Assembly: GCA_963803085.1 (NCBI GenBank)
Contig: CAWDLE010000017.1
Coordinates: 62,001 to 126,000, forward strand
Length of the DNA stretch: 64,000 nucleotides
Direction: 5' to 3'
DNA from: JACVRW01 sp963803085
GTDB lineage: Bacteria; Actinomycetota; Thermoleophilia; Solirubrobacterales; Thermoleophilaceae
The notes beneath the pieces were generated by a model. The model saw only the letters and a list, made by a program, of their open reading frames with translations, did no database searches and was not told the origin of the DNA. A program made the position numbers and the translations under genes. This document shows, piece by piece, positions 43,275-51,332 of the stretch (the stretch's first letter is position 1; each line of letters opens with the position of its first letter).

Positions 43275-44093
43275 TCAGCCGCTGACGTAGCGGGACAGCG
43301 TCACGGACGCGGTGACGGTGAGCGGGTCTGGCAGCACGGCGAGGCGCTCGGCCACGGTCTGCTCGTCCACGTGCCAGGCGCTCGGGCCCATGCGGACGAG
43401 CTGAGCCGCCTCCTCGCGGTTCAGGAACATCGCGTGCTCGACGCTGCGCCGCTCGTCAAGCGCAAAGTGGGAGCCCAACTGTTCGTCCAGGCGGTCGGCC
43501 TTGTCCTCGGGGACCGAGAGCAGGCCGAGCGGGCCGACGAGCTCGAACAGGTGGCGCGTGGTGGGAGTCACGGCGAGCAGCGCGCCGCCCGGCGCGAGCA
43601 CGCGCGCCATCTCCGTCGGGTTGCGCGGCGAGAACACGCTCAGGATCAGCGCCGCTATCCCGTCTTTCAGCGGAAGCGGCTTCCACGCATCCGCCCCGAT
43701 TGCCGCGGCGCGCGGGTGGGAGCGGGCCGCGCGGCGAAGCGCGGGAGTTGAGCTATCAAGGGCGAGCCCGATGCGCTCCGCCATCGCATCGAGAACGCGC
43801 GCGACGTGTTGCCCGGTCCCCGCGCCGATGTCGACGATCGCGCCCTCGGTGTCCGTGAGCTCCGCCTCCTCTGCAACCGCTGTGCTCAGGCGCGCGAAAT
43901 GCCCTGCAGCCAGGAACGCGTCCCGAGCCTCGACCATCTCGGCCGAGTCGCCCGGACCCGGCACCAGGTTCACGTAGCCCTGGCGCGCGATGTCGAAAGA
44001 GTGGCCCTCGCCGCAGCGGAGGACGCCCTGGCCCTCCTCGAGCCCGCCCCCGCAGACGGGGCAGCGGAGCAGATCGACGGCCGCGCTGAGCAC
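43275..44093 (-). CDS. RlmA-like rRNA (guanine-N1) methyltransferase
   Basis: A 272-residue methyltransferase with an N-terminal zinc site: CPVC near residue 11 and C with H in RCGEGHSFD. The SAM motif is VDIGAGTGQHVARVLDAM. The EMARVLAPGGALLAVTP strand and the C-terminal HVDEQTVAERLAVLPDPLTV segment follow. This is the layout of RlmA(I/II), which methylates G745/G748 of 23S rRNA and can affect macrolide sensitivity. The GTG 44093 start is required to keep the zinc site. It is divergent from the cupin gene. Confidence 0.85.
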   Translation of the reverse strand: MLSAAVDLLRCPVCGGGLEEGQGVLRCGEGHSFDIARQGYVNLVPGPGDSAEMVEARDAFLAAGHFARLSTAVAEEAELTDTEGAIVDIGAGTGQHVARVLDAMAERIGLALDSSTPALRRAARSHPRAAAIGADAWKPLPLKDGIAALILSVFSPRNPTEMARVLAPGGALLAVTPTTRHLFELVGPLGLLSVPEDKADRLDEQLGSHFALDERRSVEHAMFLNREEAAQLVRMGPSAWHVDEQTVAERLAVLPDPLTVTASVTLSRYVSG

Positions 44094-44111
44094 CCGGGCA
44101 TACTGGCAGCC

Positions 44112-44447
44112 ATGAAGGTGATCCGAAATGACGAGTTGCCCACGAGCGGCGGTTCGCCGGAGTTCGTCGGCGAGGACAACGGCGGCGTCGGGATCTCGGT
44201 CATCCTCGTCGAGGCGGACCCGGGACGCGGTCCCTCACTCCACAAGCACGACTACCCCGAGGTCTTCGTCGTGCTCGAGGGCCAGGCCAGCTTCCGCGGC
44301 GGCGACGAGCAGGTCGACGTCCCGGCAGGCCACATGGTCGTGGTTCCCGCCGGCGAGCCGCACGGCTTCAAGAACTCCGGCGAGGGCACGCTGAGGCAGG
44401 TGGCCATTCACGTGAGCCCACGCTTCGCGACTGAGTGGCTCGAATGA
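44112..44447 (+). CDS. Cupin-domain protein
   Basis: A 111-residue single cupin barrel. Motif 1 is GPSLHKHDYPEVFVVLEG with the His, His and Glu metal ligands, and motif 2 is PAGHMVVVPAGEPHGFKNSG with the third His. Such small cupins bind one metal and serve as isomerases, dioxygenases or sensors. It overlaps the next methyltransferase gene (ATGA). The function cannot be told. Confidence 0.9.
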   Translation: MKVIRNDELPTSGGSPEFVGEDNGGVGISVILVEADPGRGPSLHKHDYPEVFVVLEGQASFRGGDEQVDVPAGHMVVVPAGEPHGFKNSGEGTLRQVAIHVSPRFATEWLE

Positions 44448-45229
44448 GCCGCCTAGTCTTCGACGAGAAGCTGGTCGCCCAGCTCGAAGAGCTCTATGCG
44501 ACACGTGACGTGTTGCGCCGGCGCAGGCTCATCCGCGAAGCGCTCGATGTTCAGGCGGGGGAGCGGATCCTGGACGTCGGGTGCGGTCCGGGCTTCTACG
44601 TTGCGGAGCTGCTCGACGAGGTGGGTCCCAATGGCTCCATCGTCGGCCTCGACGCGAGCGCGACGATGCTCGCCGTGGCGGCGAAGCGTTCGGAGGGGAA
44701 GCCGAATGTGGCGTTCCACGAAGCGGATGCCACGGCGCTGCCGGTGGGCGATGGCGAGTTCGACGCCGCGCTGTGCGTACAGGTGCTCGAGTATGTCCCG
44801 GACGCGACCGCTGCGCTCCGTGAGCTTCACCGGGCCCTGCGGCCGGGCGGCAGGGTGCTCGTCTGGGACGTCGATTGGGCGACCGTGTCGTGGCACTCGT
44901 CCGATCCGGGGCGCATGGAGCGCGTGCTCGAAGCGTGGGACGCTCACCTGGCGCATCCCTCGCTCCCGCGGACGCTGGGACCAAGGATGCGCGCGGCCGG
45001 CTTCGAGGAAGTCGAGGCGGAGGGCCATACCTTCGCAACGGCCGAGCTCACAGCGGACGCCTACGGCGCCGCGGCGATACCAGTCGTCGAGAAGTACATC
45101 GCCGGGCATGAGGCGATCGGCCCGGACGAGGCCGCCGCGTGGGCGGCAGAACAGCGCGAGCTGGGACAGCGCGGCGAGTTCTATTTCGCCTGCGTGCAGC
45201 TCTGTTTCACCGGCAGCCGACCGGGCTAG
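44444..45229 (+). CDS. Class I SAM-dependent methyltransferase (UbiE/ArsM-like)
   Basis: A 261-residue methyltransferase starting MSRLVFDEKLVAQLEELY. The SAM motif is ILDVGCGPGFYVAELLDEV, then GLDASATML, HEADATALPVGDGEFDAAL and HRALRPGGRVLVWDV. The pattern is the generic methyltransferase-11 fold used for quinones and small molecules. It is translationally coupled to the cupin gene; together they may modify one molecule (inference). It is convergent with the enoyl-CoA hydratase gene (4-base overlap). Confidence 0.88.
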   Translation: MSRLVFDEKLVAQLEELYATRDVLRRRRLIREALDVQAGERILDVGCGPGFYVAELLDEVGPNGSIVGLDASATMLAVAAKRSEGKPNVAFHEADATALPVGDGEFDAALCVQVLEYVPDATAALRELHRALRPGGRVLVWDVDWATVSWHSSDPGRMERVLEAWDAHLAHPSLPRTLGPRMRAAGFEEVEAEGHTFATAELTADAYGAAAIPVVEKYIAGHEAIGPDEAAAWAAEQRELGQRGEFYFACVQLCFTGSRPG

Positions 45230-46002
45230 CGGCCGCGCCACTGCGGCTTGCGCTTCTCAGCGAACGCCTGCACTCCCTCGCGGAAGTCCTCAGAGGCGAA
45301 GCACGATTCGCGCAGCTCGACGAGCTCGCGCTCCAGGTCGGCTGGCAGCCGCAGGGCGCGCAGCTCGCGGAGGAGCTGCTTGTTGCCCGCGAGCGACAGC
45401 GGGGCGTTCGATGCGATCTCGCCGGCGATGTCGAGCACGCGGTCGGCGAGCGCGAGGGGGTCCACCACCTGATTCACCAGCCCCATCTCTCGCGCGCGTT
45501 CTGAATCGATGTTGCGGCCCACGAAGAACAGCTCAGCGGTGTTGGCGGGGCCGCACACGTCGATGAACTTCGCCAGGCCGGTGTGCGAGTAGATCAGCCC
45601 CAACTTGGCAGGCGGCATCCCCATCTTCACGCCGCTCGCGGCCACCCGGATGTCGCAGGTGAGCGCGAGCTCGAGGCCACCCCCGATGGCGTGCCCGTTG
45701 ATCTCGGCAACGACCGGATAGCGGTAGGCCTCCAGCGCCTCGAGCGCGTCGTGGAAGGGGTGGGCCACGAGCTTCTCGGCGCTCTCCTCGAACTCCTGCT
45801 CGCTGAGGTTGCCGATGTCGTAGCCGGCCGAGAACACGTCGCCGGATCCGCGAATCACGAGGCAGCGGGCATCGAGTGTGCGGGCGTGCTCCGCGAGCGC
45901 GTCGAGGATCTCATGGTCGAGCGCGCCGCGGCGCTCGGGGTTCGCGATCGTGAGCCGCGCGACACCGTCCGCCGGCTCGTCGAGTTGGAGCTTCTCCGTC
46001 AC
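45226..46002 (-). CDS. Enoyl-CoA hydratase/isomerase family protein
   Basis: A 258-residue crotonase-fold enzyme starting at GTG 46002. The oxyanion-hole residues are in FSAGYDIGNL and in INGHAIGGGLELALTCDIR. The position for one catalytic Glu is in the LGLIYSHTGLAKFI region and is not obviously Glu, so the exact reaction (hydration, isomerisation or decarboxylation) is open. It ends ASEDFREGVQAFAEKRKPQW, a common crotonase tail. It overlaps the biotin-carrier stop by four bases (GTGA), which ties it to that protein. Confidence 0.88.
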   Translation of the reverse strand: MTEKLQLDEPADGVARLTIANPERRGALDHEILDALAEHARTLDARCLVIRGSGDVFSAGYDIGNLSEQEFEESAEKLVAHPFHDALEALEAYRYPVVAEINGHAIGGGLELALTCDIRVAASGVKMGMPPAKLGLIYSHTGLAKFIDVCGPANTAELFFVGRNIDSERAREMGLVNQVVDPLALADRVLDIAGEIASNAPLSLAGNKQLLRELRALRLPADLERELVELRESCFASEDFREGVQAFAEKRKPQWRGR

Positions 46003-46211
46003 TCGAGGACGACGAGCGTCTCGCCCTCGGACACCGACTGGCCCTCCGTGACGACGATCTCCTTGACGGTTCCGTCGTCCTCGGCCTCGACCGGCATCTC
46101 CATCTTCATCGACTCGAGGATCAAGAGCGTGTCTCCCTCCTCGACGGCCTGGCCGACCTGGCACTCGATTTTCCAGACGGTTCCTGTGATGTGGGCTTCG
46201 ACGTCGGGCAT
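45999..46211 (-). CDS. Stand-alone biotin carrier domain (biotin/lipoyl attachment protein)
   Basis: A 70-residue protein that is a single biotinyl domain. The biotinylation motif is ESMKME near residue 35, with the lysine as attachment site. The start at ATG 46211 (MPDVEAHITGTVWK) fits the small actinobacterial biotin carrier proteins. Its carboxylase partner is not in the window. It is followed by, and overlaps, an enoyl-CoA hydratase. It would be a client for the biotin made by the bio genes nearby. Confidence 0.92.
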   Translation of the reverse strand: MPDVEAHITGTVWKIECQVGQAVEEGDTLLILESMKMEMPVEAEDDGTVKEIVVTEGQSVSEGETLVVLE

Positions 46212-46259
46212 GGGCCGGGACGATACCGGCGGGATAGGCTGCCGGAATGACCTCGCTGC

Positions 46260-46280
46260 GCACCGGGCACCGCCCGGTGC
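46260..46280 (+). promoter_or_regulatory. Hairpin just upstream of glpK
   Basis: GCACCGGGC (46260-46268), loop ACC, GCCCGGTGC (46272-46280), a perfect nine-base stem ending 13 bases before the glpK TTG start. It could control transcription or translation of glpK, or it could be a copy of a dispersed element (compare 15612-15626). Confidence 0.5.
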
Positions 46281-46293
46281 TTGCGCCACGACC

Positions 46294-47754
46294 TTGATAC
46301 TCGCGATCGACCAGGGCACCACCGGTAGCACCTGCATCGTGTTCGACGAGCGCGGCCACCCGGTCGGGCGTGCCTACCGCGAGTTCCAGCAGCACTTCCC
46401 GCGCCCGGGCTGGGTCGAGCACGACGCGAGCGAGATCTGGGACGTGACGCGCGCTGTTGCGAAGGAGGCGCTCGACTCGGCCGGCATCGACGGCCGCTCG
46501 CTCGCCGGCATCGGGATCACGAACCAGCGCGAGACGGTGGTGGCGTGGGACCGCGACAGCGGCGAGCCGCTGCACCGCGCGATCGTCTGGCAGGACCGGC
46601 GCACCGCGCGTCGCTGCGACGAGCTGAAGGAGGCCGGCCACGAGCCACTCTTTCGCGAGCGCACCGGGCTCGTGCTCGACCCCTACTTCTCCGGCACGAA
46701 GATCGAGTGGCTGATCCGCGAGGGCGACGTGCCCGCGGACGCCGCGTTCGGGACGATCGACGCCTGGCTCGTCTTCAAGCTCACGGGCGAGCACGCCACC
46801 GACCTCTCGAACGCCTCGCGGACGCTCCTCTTCGACATCCGCGAGCGGCGCTGGGACCCGGAGCTCTGCGGCCTCCTCGGCGTGGATCCCGGCTCGCTGC
46901 CGGAGGCGCGGCCGAGCGCTCACGTGTACGGAGAGACGTCCGAGTTCGGCGGCTCCGTGCCGGTGGCCGGGATCGCCGGGGATCAGCAGGCGGCTCTATA
47001 CGGGCAGGCGTGCCATGAGCCGGGACTCGGCAAGAACACCTATGGGACCGGCAGCTTCGTGCTCGAGAACGCGGGCACCGACATGCCCGAGCCGGCGGAG
47101 GGGCTGCTCACGACGATCGCGTGGGGGGTGGAGGAGCGCGTGGACTACGCGCTCGAGGCCGCGATCTTCGTGACCGGCGCGGCCGTGCAGTGGCTGCGCG
47201 ACCAGCTCGGGATCATCCGGACCGCGGACGAGACCGAGGAGCTGGCCCGATCGCTCGACTCGAACGACGGCGTGTACCTCGTGCCGGCCTTCACCGGCCT
47301 CGGCTCGCCGCACTGGGACCCCTACGCGCGCGGGACGCTCGTGGGTCTCACGCGCGGCTCCGGCCGGGCGCACCTCGCGCGGGCCGCCCTTGAGGCGATG
47401 GCCTATCAGACCGTGGACGCCGTACGGGCGATGGAGGAGGCGTCGGGGGTCACGCTGGAGGAGCTGAAGGCCGACGGTGGCGCGGTGGTGAACGGCTGGC
47501 TCATGAAGTTCCAGGCCGACGTGCTCGGCGTGCCGGTGGTGGTACCGGAGGTCTCCGAGACCACCGCGCTCGGCGCCGCCTACCTGGCCGGCGTGGCCAC
47601 GGGCGAGTGGAGCGAGCAGGACGTTCGCGCGATGTGGCGCCAGGCCGCGCGCTACGAGCCGTCGATGTCCGAGGACGAGCGCGAAACGCTGCTGGCCGGC
47701 TGGGCGCGAGCACTCGAGCGTGCCCGGAGTAACGAACAGGACCGGTCCGGGTAA
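46294..47754 (+). CDS. glpK: Glycerol kinase
   Basis: A 486-residue FGGY-family kinase making glycerol 3-phosphate. It begins at TTG 46294 (LILAIDQGTTGSTCIVFD) and has TNQRETVVAWDR, VWQDRRTARRC, the FSGTKIEWLI loop, GIAGDQQAALYGQ and GLGSPHWDPYARGTLVGLTRG. The ATP-binding GGAV and substrate-site residues are intact. The size is normal. No Shine-Dalgarno was seen, and a strong hairpin is just upstream. The gene is followed by an acyltransferase gene 10 bases later. Confidence 0.95.
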   Translation: MILAIDQGTTGSTCIVFDERGHPVGRAYREFQQHFPRPGWVEHDASEIWDVTRAVAKEALDSAGIDGRSLAGIGITNQRETVVAWDRDSGEPLHRAIVWQDRRTARRCDELKEAGHEPLFRERTGLVLDPYFSGTKIEWLIREGDVPADAAFGTIDAWLVFKLTGEHATDLSNASRTLLFDIRERRWDPELCGLLGVDPGSLPEARPSAHVYGETSEFGGSVPVAGIAGDQQAALYGQACHEPGLGKNTYGTGSFVLENAGTDMPEPAEGLLTTIAWGVEERVDYALEAAIFVTGAAVQWLRDQLGIIRTADETEELARSLDSNDGVYLVPAFTGLGSPHWDPYARGTLVGLTRGSGRAHLARAALEAMAYQTVDAVRAMEEASGVTLEELKADGGAVVNGWLMKFQADVLGVPVVVPEVSETTALGAAYLAGVATGEWSEQDVRAMWRQAARYEPSMSEDERETLLAGWARALERARSNEQDRSG

Positions 47755-47764
47755 GGATGCCCAG

Positions 47765-48544
47765 GTGAAGGAGCAGGTGTACAAGGATCCCCGGCCGGCG
47801 GAGCACTTCGACAGGTTCCACGAGCGCCAGCGAACCAAGCGGCCGAACTGGATGTACGAGGTCGTGCGACTGCTGCTCACGCCCTACCTCCTGCTCTTCT
47901 ACCGGGCGCGCTGCATCGACTCGCACCACATCCCGGCCGAGGGCCCGGTGATCATCGCGCCCAACCACTTCTCGTTCCTGGACCACTTCTTCGTGGCCGT
48001 CTACATGCGCCGCAAGGTGCAGTTCATGGCGAAGTCACAGCTCTTCAAGTGGCCGATGCAGGTCGTCTACCACAACGGTGGCGTGTTCCCGGTGAGGCGA
48101 GGACACCACGACGAGGAAGCCTTCAAGACGGCCCACGCCGTGCTCGCGCGCGGCGACATCGTGGTGATGTACGCCGAGGCCGGCCGCTCGCGCACCGGCG
48201 AGCTGGGCAAGCCGCGCCATGGGATCGGCCGCCTGGCGCTCGAGTCGGGTGCCCCCGTGGTGCCCACCGCGATCGCCGGGACCGAGCGCGCCCGCAACTG
48301 GAAGCGACTCCAGTTCCCGAAGGTCACCATTCAGTTCGGAGCGCCGCTCAAGTTCGAGCGCGTGGAGGAGCCCACCAAGGAGGAAGCTCAGGCAGCCTCC
48401 GAGGCGATCTTCGCCCGCATCCGCGACCTCCACACGCGCCTGGTCCGCGAGGGCCGCAAGGATGCGGTACGACGCGCCCGTGACGCACGCCGAGCAGCGC
48501 GCGATCACGCCGAGGCGGCAGGCCGCCGCCCGGTCGACGCCTAG
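47765..48544 (+). CDS. 1-acyl-sn-glycerol-3-phosphate acyltransferase (PlsC-like)
   Basis: A 259-residue membrane-associated acyltransferase. The HxxxxD motif is NHFSFLDH near residue 68, with the later FPVRRG, YAEAGRSRTGELGKPRHGIG and VPTAIAGTERA blocks. It transfers acyl chains to lysophosphatidic acid. The GTG at 47765 has AAGG about eight bases upstream. The C-terminal 40 residues are Arg/Ala-rich and poorly conserved. It follows glpK and could use the glycerol phosphate it makes (inference). Confidence 0.9.
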   Translation: MKEQVYKDPRPAEHFDRFHERQRTKRPNWMYEVVRLLLTPYLLLFYRARCIDSHHIPAEGPVIIAPNHFSFLDHFFVAVYMRRKVQFMAKSQLFKWPMQVVYHNGGVFPVRRGHHDEEAFKTAHAVLARGDIVVMYAEAGRSRTGELGKPRHGIGRLALESGAPVVPTAIAGTERARNWKRLQFPKVTIQFGAPLKFERVEEPTKEEAQAASEAIFARIRDLHTRLVREGRKDAVRRARDARRAARDHAEAAGRRPVDA

Positions 48545-48586
48545 GCCGAGAGTTTCTCGCCATACCCCCTACCTAACCTGACGGGC

Positions 48587-49885
48587 GTGTACGCACGCCG
48601 CCGCTTGATCCTCCTCGTGGTGCTCGCGGGCGCCGCGGCCGCGGCGTTCCTGCTGCTGCGCGGGGACGACCCGCCGAGCTACAGCCCGCTCGAGATCGAG
48701 GGAGACCCGTACGCGTACGAGACGGGACGCGAGGACGAGTTCGAGAAGCGTGCCGCGCAGGGGCACAGCCACGTGGTGTACGCGAAGACCCCCGGCGGCG
48801 TGGTCGCCGCCGCCCGCCGCGTGGAGGCGTTCCGCGACGACATCGAGCGGGCCGCCGACGAGGCAGGCGTGGACCCGGACATGATCGAGGGCATGGTGCT
48901 GCTGGAGAGCGCCGGCCGGCCCGACGCGCGGGCGAGCGACGACCTCGAGGGGGCGGTCGGGCTCACGCAGATCCTTGCCGAGACGGGCGCGAACCTGCTC
49001 GACATGCAGGTCGACGTCCGCGCGAGCGAGCGGCTCACCAGGCGGCTCGCGAACGCCCGCGGACCGCGCGAGGCCGATCGCATCAGGGCCAAGCGGCGCC
49101 AGGTGGACGAGCGCTTCGACCCGCAGAAGGCGCTCGCCGCCACGGGCCGCTACCTGAAGCTCGCCAAGGACGAGTTCGGCCGCGAGGACCTGGCGGTGGT
49201 CTCGTACCACATGGGCATCGGCAACCTCCAGCAGGTGCTCGGTGCCTACGGGGACGACGACGCCAGCTACGCGCAGCTCTTCTTCGACACGGCCCCCAAC
49301 CAGCACCCGCGCGCCTACCGGCTGCTCACCGGGCTGGGGGACGACTCGAAGACGTACCTCTGGCGGGTGCTCGCTTCGCACGAGGTGATGCGCCTGTATA
49401 GGGACGATCGCGCGAGGCTCGAGCGGCTGGCCGTGTTGCACGCGGGCGCGGACTCCAGCGAGCTCGTGCTGCACCCGCCGGACCGGACCGAGACGTTCCA
49501 GACCGCCGATGACGTGGAGGAGGCCTACAACGACGGCAACCTACGTCCGTTCCCAAACGAGCCCTCCCGCTACGGGCTGCGGCCGGCGGCGGAGGGTGGG
49601 CTGCGTCCCGAGGCCTTCGCGCTAGCCGTCTACATCGGCCAGGGCGTGCGCAAGGTCTCAGGCACAAGCGCGCCGCTCACCGTGACGAGAACTGTCCGCC
49701 CGGGAGACGACATCCACTCAACCGGCTTCGCCTTCGACATCCGGCGCCGCTACCGCAACGGCGCGCAAGCCGAGGCCTTCCAGTACATGCTCGACCGCCT
49801 CCAGGCGCTGAACCTGATCGCGTGGACCCGGGACTCGGACACGATCCACATCACCGCCTCCGGCGAGTTTGACTTCACCAACTAG
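48587..49885 (+). CDS. Lytic-transglycosylase-like protein with M15-like C-terminal domain
   Basis: A 432-residue protein starting at GTG 48587 with an N-terminal membrane anchor (LILLVVLAGAAAAAFLLL). Residues 90-240 form an SLT-like domain with the Glu region MVLLESAGRPDA, then GAVGLTQILAETGANLL and AVVSYHMGIGNLQQVL. Residues 350-430 carry HSTGFAFDIRR and later DTIHITASG, resembling the H..D..H zinc site of M15 (VanY/DUF5715-like) peptidases, with Asp instead of the usual Glu before the last His. The protein would cut both the glycan strand and the peptide. The fusion is uncommon in my experience. Confidence 0.82.
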   Translation: MYARRRLILLVVLAGAAAAAFLLLRGDDPPSYSPLEIEGDPYAYETGREDEFEKRAAQGHSHVVYAKTPGGVVAAARRVEAFRDDIERAADEAGVDPDMIEGMVLLESAGRPDARASDDLEGAVGLTQILAETGANLLDMQVDVRASERLTRRLANARGPREADRIRAKRRQVDERFDPQKALAATGRYLKLAKDEFGREDLAVVSYHMGIGNLQQVLGAYGDDDASYAQLFFDTAPNQHPRAYRLLTGLGDDSKTYLWRVLASHEVMRLYRDDRARLERLAVLHAGADSSELVLHPPDRTETFQTADDVEEAYNDGNLRPFPNEPSRYGLRPAAEGGLRPEAFALAVYIGQGVRKVSGTSAPLTVTRTVRPGDDIHSTGFAFDIRRRYRNGAQAEAFQYMLDRLQALNLIAWTRDSDTIHITASGEFDFTN

Positions 49886-50784
49886 TAGACCGGCTTCAGC
49901 TTCTCCCAGGCCTCCCAGTCGTGCCCCGGGATCACGACCGCGTCCGGGGTCTCCTTCACGTACTGCTTGATCTCTCGCAGCGAGCGCCGGAAGAGGTGCT
50001 CGTCGAAGAGCATGTGGGGGAGGTGGTCGTCCTCGAGGGTCCGGCGCATGAAGATCGCGTCGCCCGCCACCAGCACCTCGCCGTGCTCGGTCTGAACGAC
50101 GACCGACATGTGCCCGGCCGTGTGGCCCGGCGTGAAGACGAGCCGGATGCTCCCGTCTCCGAACAGGTCGAACGAGCGCGCGAAGCCGGAGAACGAGTTG
50201 GCGTCGTCGGACTCGAAATCGACCAGGCGGTAGTCGAACCCATGGTCGAACTGCCGCTTGACGTAGCCGTCGCGCTGCCCGCCGTGGGTGGCCGCCTCCC
50301 ACTCGGCGCTCGAGACCACGAACGTGGCCTCCGGGAAGTCCGAGATCGCGCTCGCGTGGTCGGGGTGGAGGTGGGTCATGATCACCACCTTCACGCTCGA
50401 CGGTTCGATGTCCTTGGCGCGCAGCTGCGCTGCGGCCGCCTGCTCCGCGCGCATGTCGATGCCCCTGTAGATCATCGTCCCGAACGCGCCGAGGTTCGAC
50501 CGGGGGCTGACCGCCACCGAGCCGTGGAACCCCGTGTCGATCAGGATCGGCCCGGCAGAGGGGTGCTCGAGGAGGAAGCACTGGATCGGGGCGCGCAACC
50601 ACTGGTCCTTCGGGACCCCGAGCCCGAATGCCTTGCGCCACGCCAGGCGCCCCTCCTCGCGCAGGAACCAGGCGGGCGGGCCTTGGACCGTGCCGGTGAG
50701 GAGCGGGTGCAGGCGCACCTTCGCGCCGTCACGGCCACCCGGGAGCGGCAGCTCGGCCGGGCGTGGCTCTGCTCCGGTGGCCAT
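49882..50784 (-). CDS. MBL-fold metallo-hydrolase (N-acyl-homoserine lactonase-like)
   Basis: A 300-residue metallo-beta-lactamase fold. The HxHxDH motif is MTHLHPDHASAI near residue 137-145. Other metal ligands lie in TPGHTAGHMS, GDAIFM and PGHDWE. The N-terminal HPLLTGTVQGPPAWF region is typical of the AHL lactonase/AttM-like group. Actual substrates may be other lactones. It starts at ATG 50784. It lies between the PadR gene (11 bases upstream, same strand) and the convergent transglycosylase gene (4-base overlap). Confidence 0.9.
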   Translation of the reverse strand: MATGAEPRPAELPLPGGRDGAKVRLHPLLTGTVQGPPAWFLREEGRLAWRKAFGLGVPKDQWLRAPIQCFLLEHPSAGPILIDTGFHGSVAVSPRSNLGAFGTMIYRGIDMRAEQAAAAQLRAKDIEPSSVKVVIMTHLHPDHASAISDFPEATFVVSSAEWEAATHGGQRDGYVKRQFDHGFDYRLVDFESDDANSFSGFARSFDLFGDGSIRLVFTPGHTAGHMSVVVQTEHGEVLVAGDAIFMRRTLEDDHLPHMLFDEHLFRRSLREIKQYVKETPDAVVIPGHDWEAWEKLKPVY

Positions 50785-50795
50785 CGCGCCGAACC

Positions 50796-51302
50796 CTACC
50801 CCGCGAGGTCCTCCCAGAACTCGATCATGTGCCGCTCATTGCCGATGCCGGCCTCGAGTGCAAGGCGCGGCCCCTCCGGCACGTTCTCGGGCATGCCGTC
50901 GCGAATGGCCTCGTACTCCGCGAGCTTGGCGCGGTGGGCGGGCAGCTGCGCGGTGGCGATGGCAGCGGGATCGGCCCCGAAGAAAAGCTTCAGCAGGGCT
51001 GGCTCCCGCAGCTCGCCCAGCGACGTCGTAGGTTCGCTGCGCCACTCGTCGAGCGCGCTGCGGCCCTTCGCGGTGATCTCGTAGAGCCGGCGGCGGCGCC
51101 CGACGCGCTCCCGCGTCTCGCTCACGTAGCCGCCCTTCGCGAGCCGCTCGGGCTCCGTGTAGAGCTGGGCGTGGTGAAGCGTCCAGAAGTTCCCGACCGA
51201 GGCGGACACGAGCTGCTTCAGCCCGTAGGGCGTGGACTCGCCCGCGAACTCGAGCAGCCCGAGCACGATGTACGACGTGGGTGTGAGCCTTACCTCTTGC
51301 AC
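50796..51302 (-). CDS. PadR-family transcriptional regulator
   Basis: A 168-residue winged-helix repressor. It begins MQEVRLTPTSYIVLGLLEFA and has YGLKQLVSASVGNFWTLHHAQLY as the recognition part, followed by RRRRLYEITAKGRSALDEW as the wing. The C-terminal helix bundle is the dimer domain. It is divergent from a carotenoid oxygenase gene, and an inverted repeat in the 30-base gap is its likely operator. The lactonase-like gene follows 11 bases later. Confidence 0.92.
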   Translation of the reverse strand: MQEVRLTPTSYIVLGLLEFAGESTPYGLKQLVSASVGNFWTLHHAQLYTEPERLAKGGYVSETRERVGRRRRLYEITAKGRSALDEWRSEPTTSLGELREPALLKLFFGADPAAIATAQLPAHRAKLAEYEAIRDGMPENVPEGPRLALEAGIGNERHMIEFWEDLAG

Positions 51303-51332
51303 CAGTCCATCCTAGACGGTACATTATGGACT
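51303..51332. promoter_or_regulatory. Putative PadR operator in the padR/carotenoid oxygenase gap
   Basis: AGTCCAT (51304-51310) and ATGGACT (51326-51332) are exact inverted arms, spaced 15 bases, so centres are 22 bases (about two helical turns) apart. TACATTAT in the spacer could be a -10 element. The right arm ends one base before the oxygenase ATG at 51333, so an mRNA starting here would be leaderless. Confidence 0.55.

Noticed and set aside
45583..46293. Upstream extension of the glpK frame over the biotin-carrier and hydratase genes
   Set aside because: GlpK homology starts at LILAIDQGTT; the extension is antisense to two good genes.
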